A program made the translations under genes and the position numbers. This document shows positions 63,078 through 64,000 of a DNA stretch of 64,000 bases, in pieces. Each line of letters opens with the position of its first letter. Position 1 is the first letter of the stretch. Below the pieces are notes generated by a model. The model was not told the DNA's origin and did no database searches. It worked only from the letters and a program-made list of their open reading frames with translations. This DNA is from Geothermobacter ehrlichii (GTDB taxonomy: Bacteria; Desulfobacterota; Desulfuromonadia; Desulfuromonadales; Geothermobacteraceae), in assembly GCF_008124615.1 (NCBI RefSeq), contig NZ_VNIB01000001.1, positions 248,001 to 312,000 of the forward strand. Direction: 5' to 3'.

Positions 63078-64000
63078 ATGAGTCTGGTCGGTAATCTCGA
63101 AGATCTGGGGCTGGGCGATATCCTGCAGATCGTCAGTCTCAGTCGCAAGTCGGGTGTGCTGCGTCTACGCAGCCACGACCGGGAGGGGACGATCGTCTTT
63201 TTCAACGGCCAGGTCATTCGTGCCACTTCCAGTCAGCACCGTGAAAACCTGGGTCATCTGCTGCTTCAGCGAGGGATGGTCGACGCCGACACCCTGCGTC
63301 AGGCTTTGACGCTGCAGAAGCGGATGGCCGATCCGCCGCGGCTCGGCGTCATTCTCGCCGAGCACTTTCAGGTTGATTCCGAACTGGTCGAACAGGCGGT
63401 CAAGGAACAGATCGAGAAGGTCGTCTACAGCTTCTTCAGCTGGAACGAAGGCACCTTCGCTTTCGAGCTGTGCGAGCCGGAAGAGATGACGGATGCCCAG
63501 GCCCCTCTCGCCTACATGCTCGACAAGGGGCTCAACCCGCAGTGGCTGGCCATGGAGGGGAGCCGGATCCTCGACGAGAGGCGGCATCGCGGCGAGGACC
63601 TGGAGGATGTCGCCGCCGCGGAGGTCGCCGACATCGACGGTCTGCTGGGTGAGCTGGCCGAGGAAGATACTGAGTCTTCACCGGTTGTCGAGGCTGCGGT
63701 CGGCGATGCGGCAGCGAGGGCGGAAATTCCGGGGACGCAGCTGTTGCTTGTTGACGATGACTCCCTGACCCGCAATCTGCTGGCCGGCGAGCTGGATCGC
63801 CAGGGATTCCGGGTTGAAACCTTCGCCGATGGCCGTCCCTTTCTCGAGGCGCTGGAGGCGACGCGCCAGCGAGGGGGAAATCCGGTCCTGGTAATCGACC
63901 TGATCATGCCGCGCATGGACGGCAGCGGCATTCTCGGCGGTCTGGAGCTCGCCGAGAAGATAGCTGCCGGGGGGGATGTCTCTTCCGTACTGATTCTGAC
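63078..64000 (+). CDS. DUF4388 / response-regulator receiver protein, cut by window end
   Basis: An open frame from ATG 63078 to the window edge (307 codons so far). Residues 1-105 are a DUF4388 (PATAN-like) domain, SLVGNLEDLGLGDILQIVSLS and GTIVFFNGQVIRATS. Residues 110-230 form a helical acidic linker. From 230 a receiver domain has LLLVDDDSLT and the phosphoacceptor Asp in VLVIDLIMPRMDG. DUF4388 with receiver domains is common in deltaproteobacterial and Myxococcus-type signalling for surface motility; the output here is unknown. The end of the receiver domain is missing. Confidence 0.88.
   Translation, partial: MSLVGNLEDLGLGDILQIVSLSRKSGVLRLRSHDREGTIVFFNGQVIRATSSQHRENLGHLLLQRGMVDADTLRQALTLQKRMADPPRLGVILAEHFQVDSELVEQAVKEQIEKVVYSFFSWNEGTFAFELCEPEEMTDAQAPLAYMLDKGLNPQWLAMEGSRILDERRHRGEDLEDVAAAEVADIDGLLGELAEEDTESSPVVEAAVGDAAARAEIPGTQLLLVDDDSLTRNLLAGELDRQGFRVETFADGRPFLEALEATRQRGGNPVLVIDLIMPRMDGSGILGGLELAEKIAAGGDVSSVLIL

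Overview
The window is 64 kb of GC-rich, densely coded chromosome with little repeat content. Gene order suggests a strictly anaerobic deltaproteobacterium of the Desulfuromonadales/Geobacterales type. The supporting features are yicC-gmk-rpoZ-rsh, mutL-miaA-hfq, holB-ricT-metG-tatD, rnc-era-der, a DHH-CBS-poly(A) polymerase fusion, an energy-converting hydrogenase-related (Ehr) operon, a class I hybrid cluster protein, a PxxKW cysteine-rich protein and DUF4388. This assignment is an inference from content; no rRNA or tRNA gene is present to confirm it.

Region 1 (1-12901) is a sulfated-glycan locus. The end of cysD and a cysN-cysC fusion make the sulfate donor PAPS. They are followed at once by a sulfotransferase, a Wzm/Wzt-type ABC exporter pair, a second sulfotransferase, an 1102-residue sulfotransferase/coiled-coil/GT2/GT4 fusion, two reversed sulfotransferase-like genes, a GT2 glycosyltransferase and a WbaP-type initiating phosphoglycosyltransferase. 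Parts (about 2640-3620 and 9480-10510) are much AT-richer than the surroundings, as expected of a horizontally exchanged surface-polysaccharide locus. The genes fit one scheme: start a glycan on undecaprenyl phosphate, extend it, sulfate it and export it.

Region 2 (12938-17809) is the yicC-gmk-rpoZ-rsh-ridA housekeeping operon. Between yicC and gmk sits a small four-helix-bundle gene framed by inverted arrays of a 7/14-bp repeat, which looks like an inserted mobile unit. The gmk start codon now appears to lie inside it. A gene-less inverted pair of the same repeat lies at 24093-24156. The long RSH protein has lost residues of its hydrolase site.

Region 3 (17931-42271) carries rpmB, a flavoprotein, DUF523, purN-purM (minus strand), then rimI, pyrK-pyrD, the DHH/CBS/PAP fusion, an M50 protease, scpA-scpB, rluB, pgi, two TPR proteins, an ExeA-like ATPase, mutL-miaA-hfq, lrgA-lrgB, small cysteine-rich proteins and a phosphohexomutase.

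Region 4 (42534-50892) is an HTH-EIIA fusion regulator followed by six overlapping genes for an Ehr membrane complex. Its large subunit lacks the NiFe cysteines, so it is a relative of Hyf hydrogenase that should not bind H2. A palindromic REP/MITE-like element and a bidirectional terminator close it.

Region 5 (50913-64000) has hcp, a decayed EVE-domain pseudogene, a PilZ protein, the minus-strand block holB-ricT-metG-tatD/radical SAM, the plus-strand block rnc-radical SAM-era-der, and a DUF4388 response regulator cut by the window end. I found no CRISPR array, prophage, transposase gene, tRNA or rRNA.
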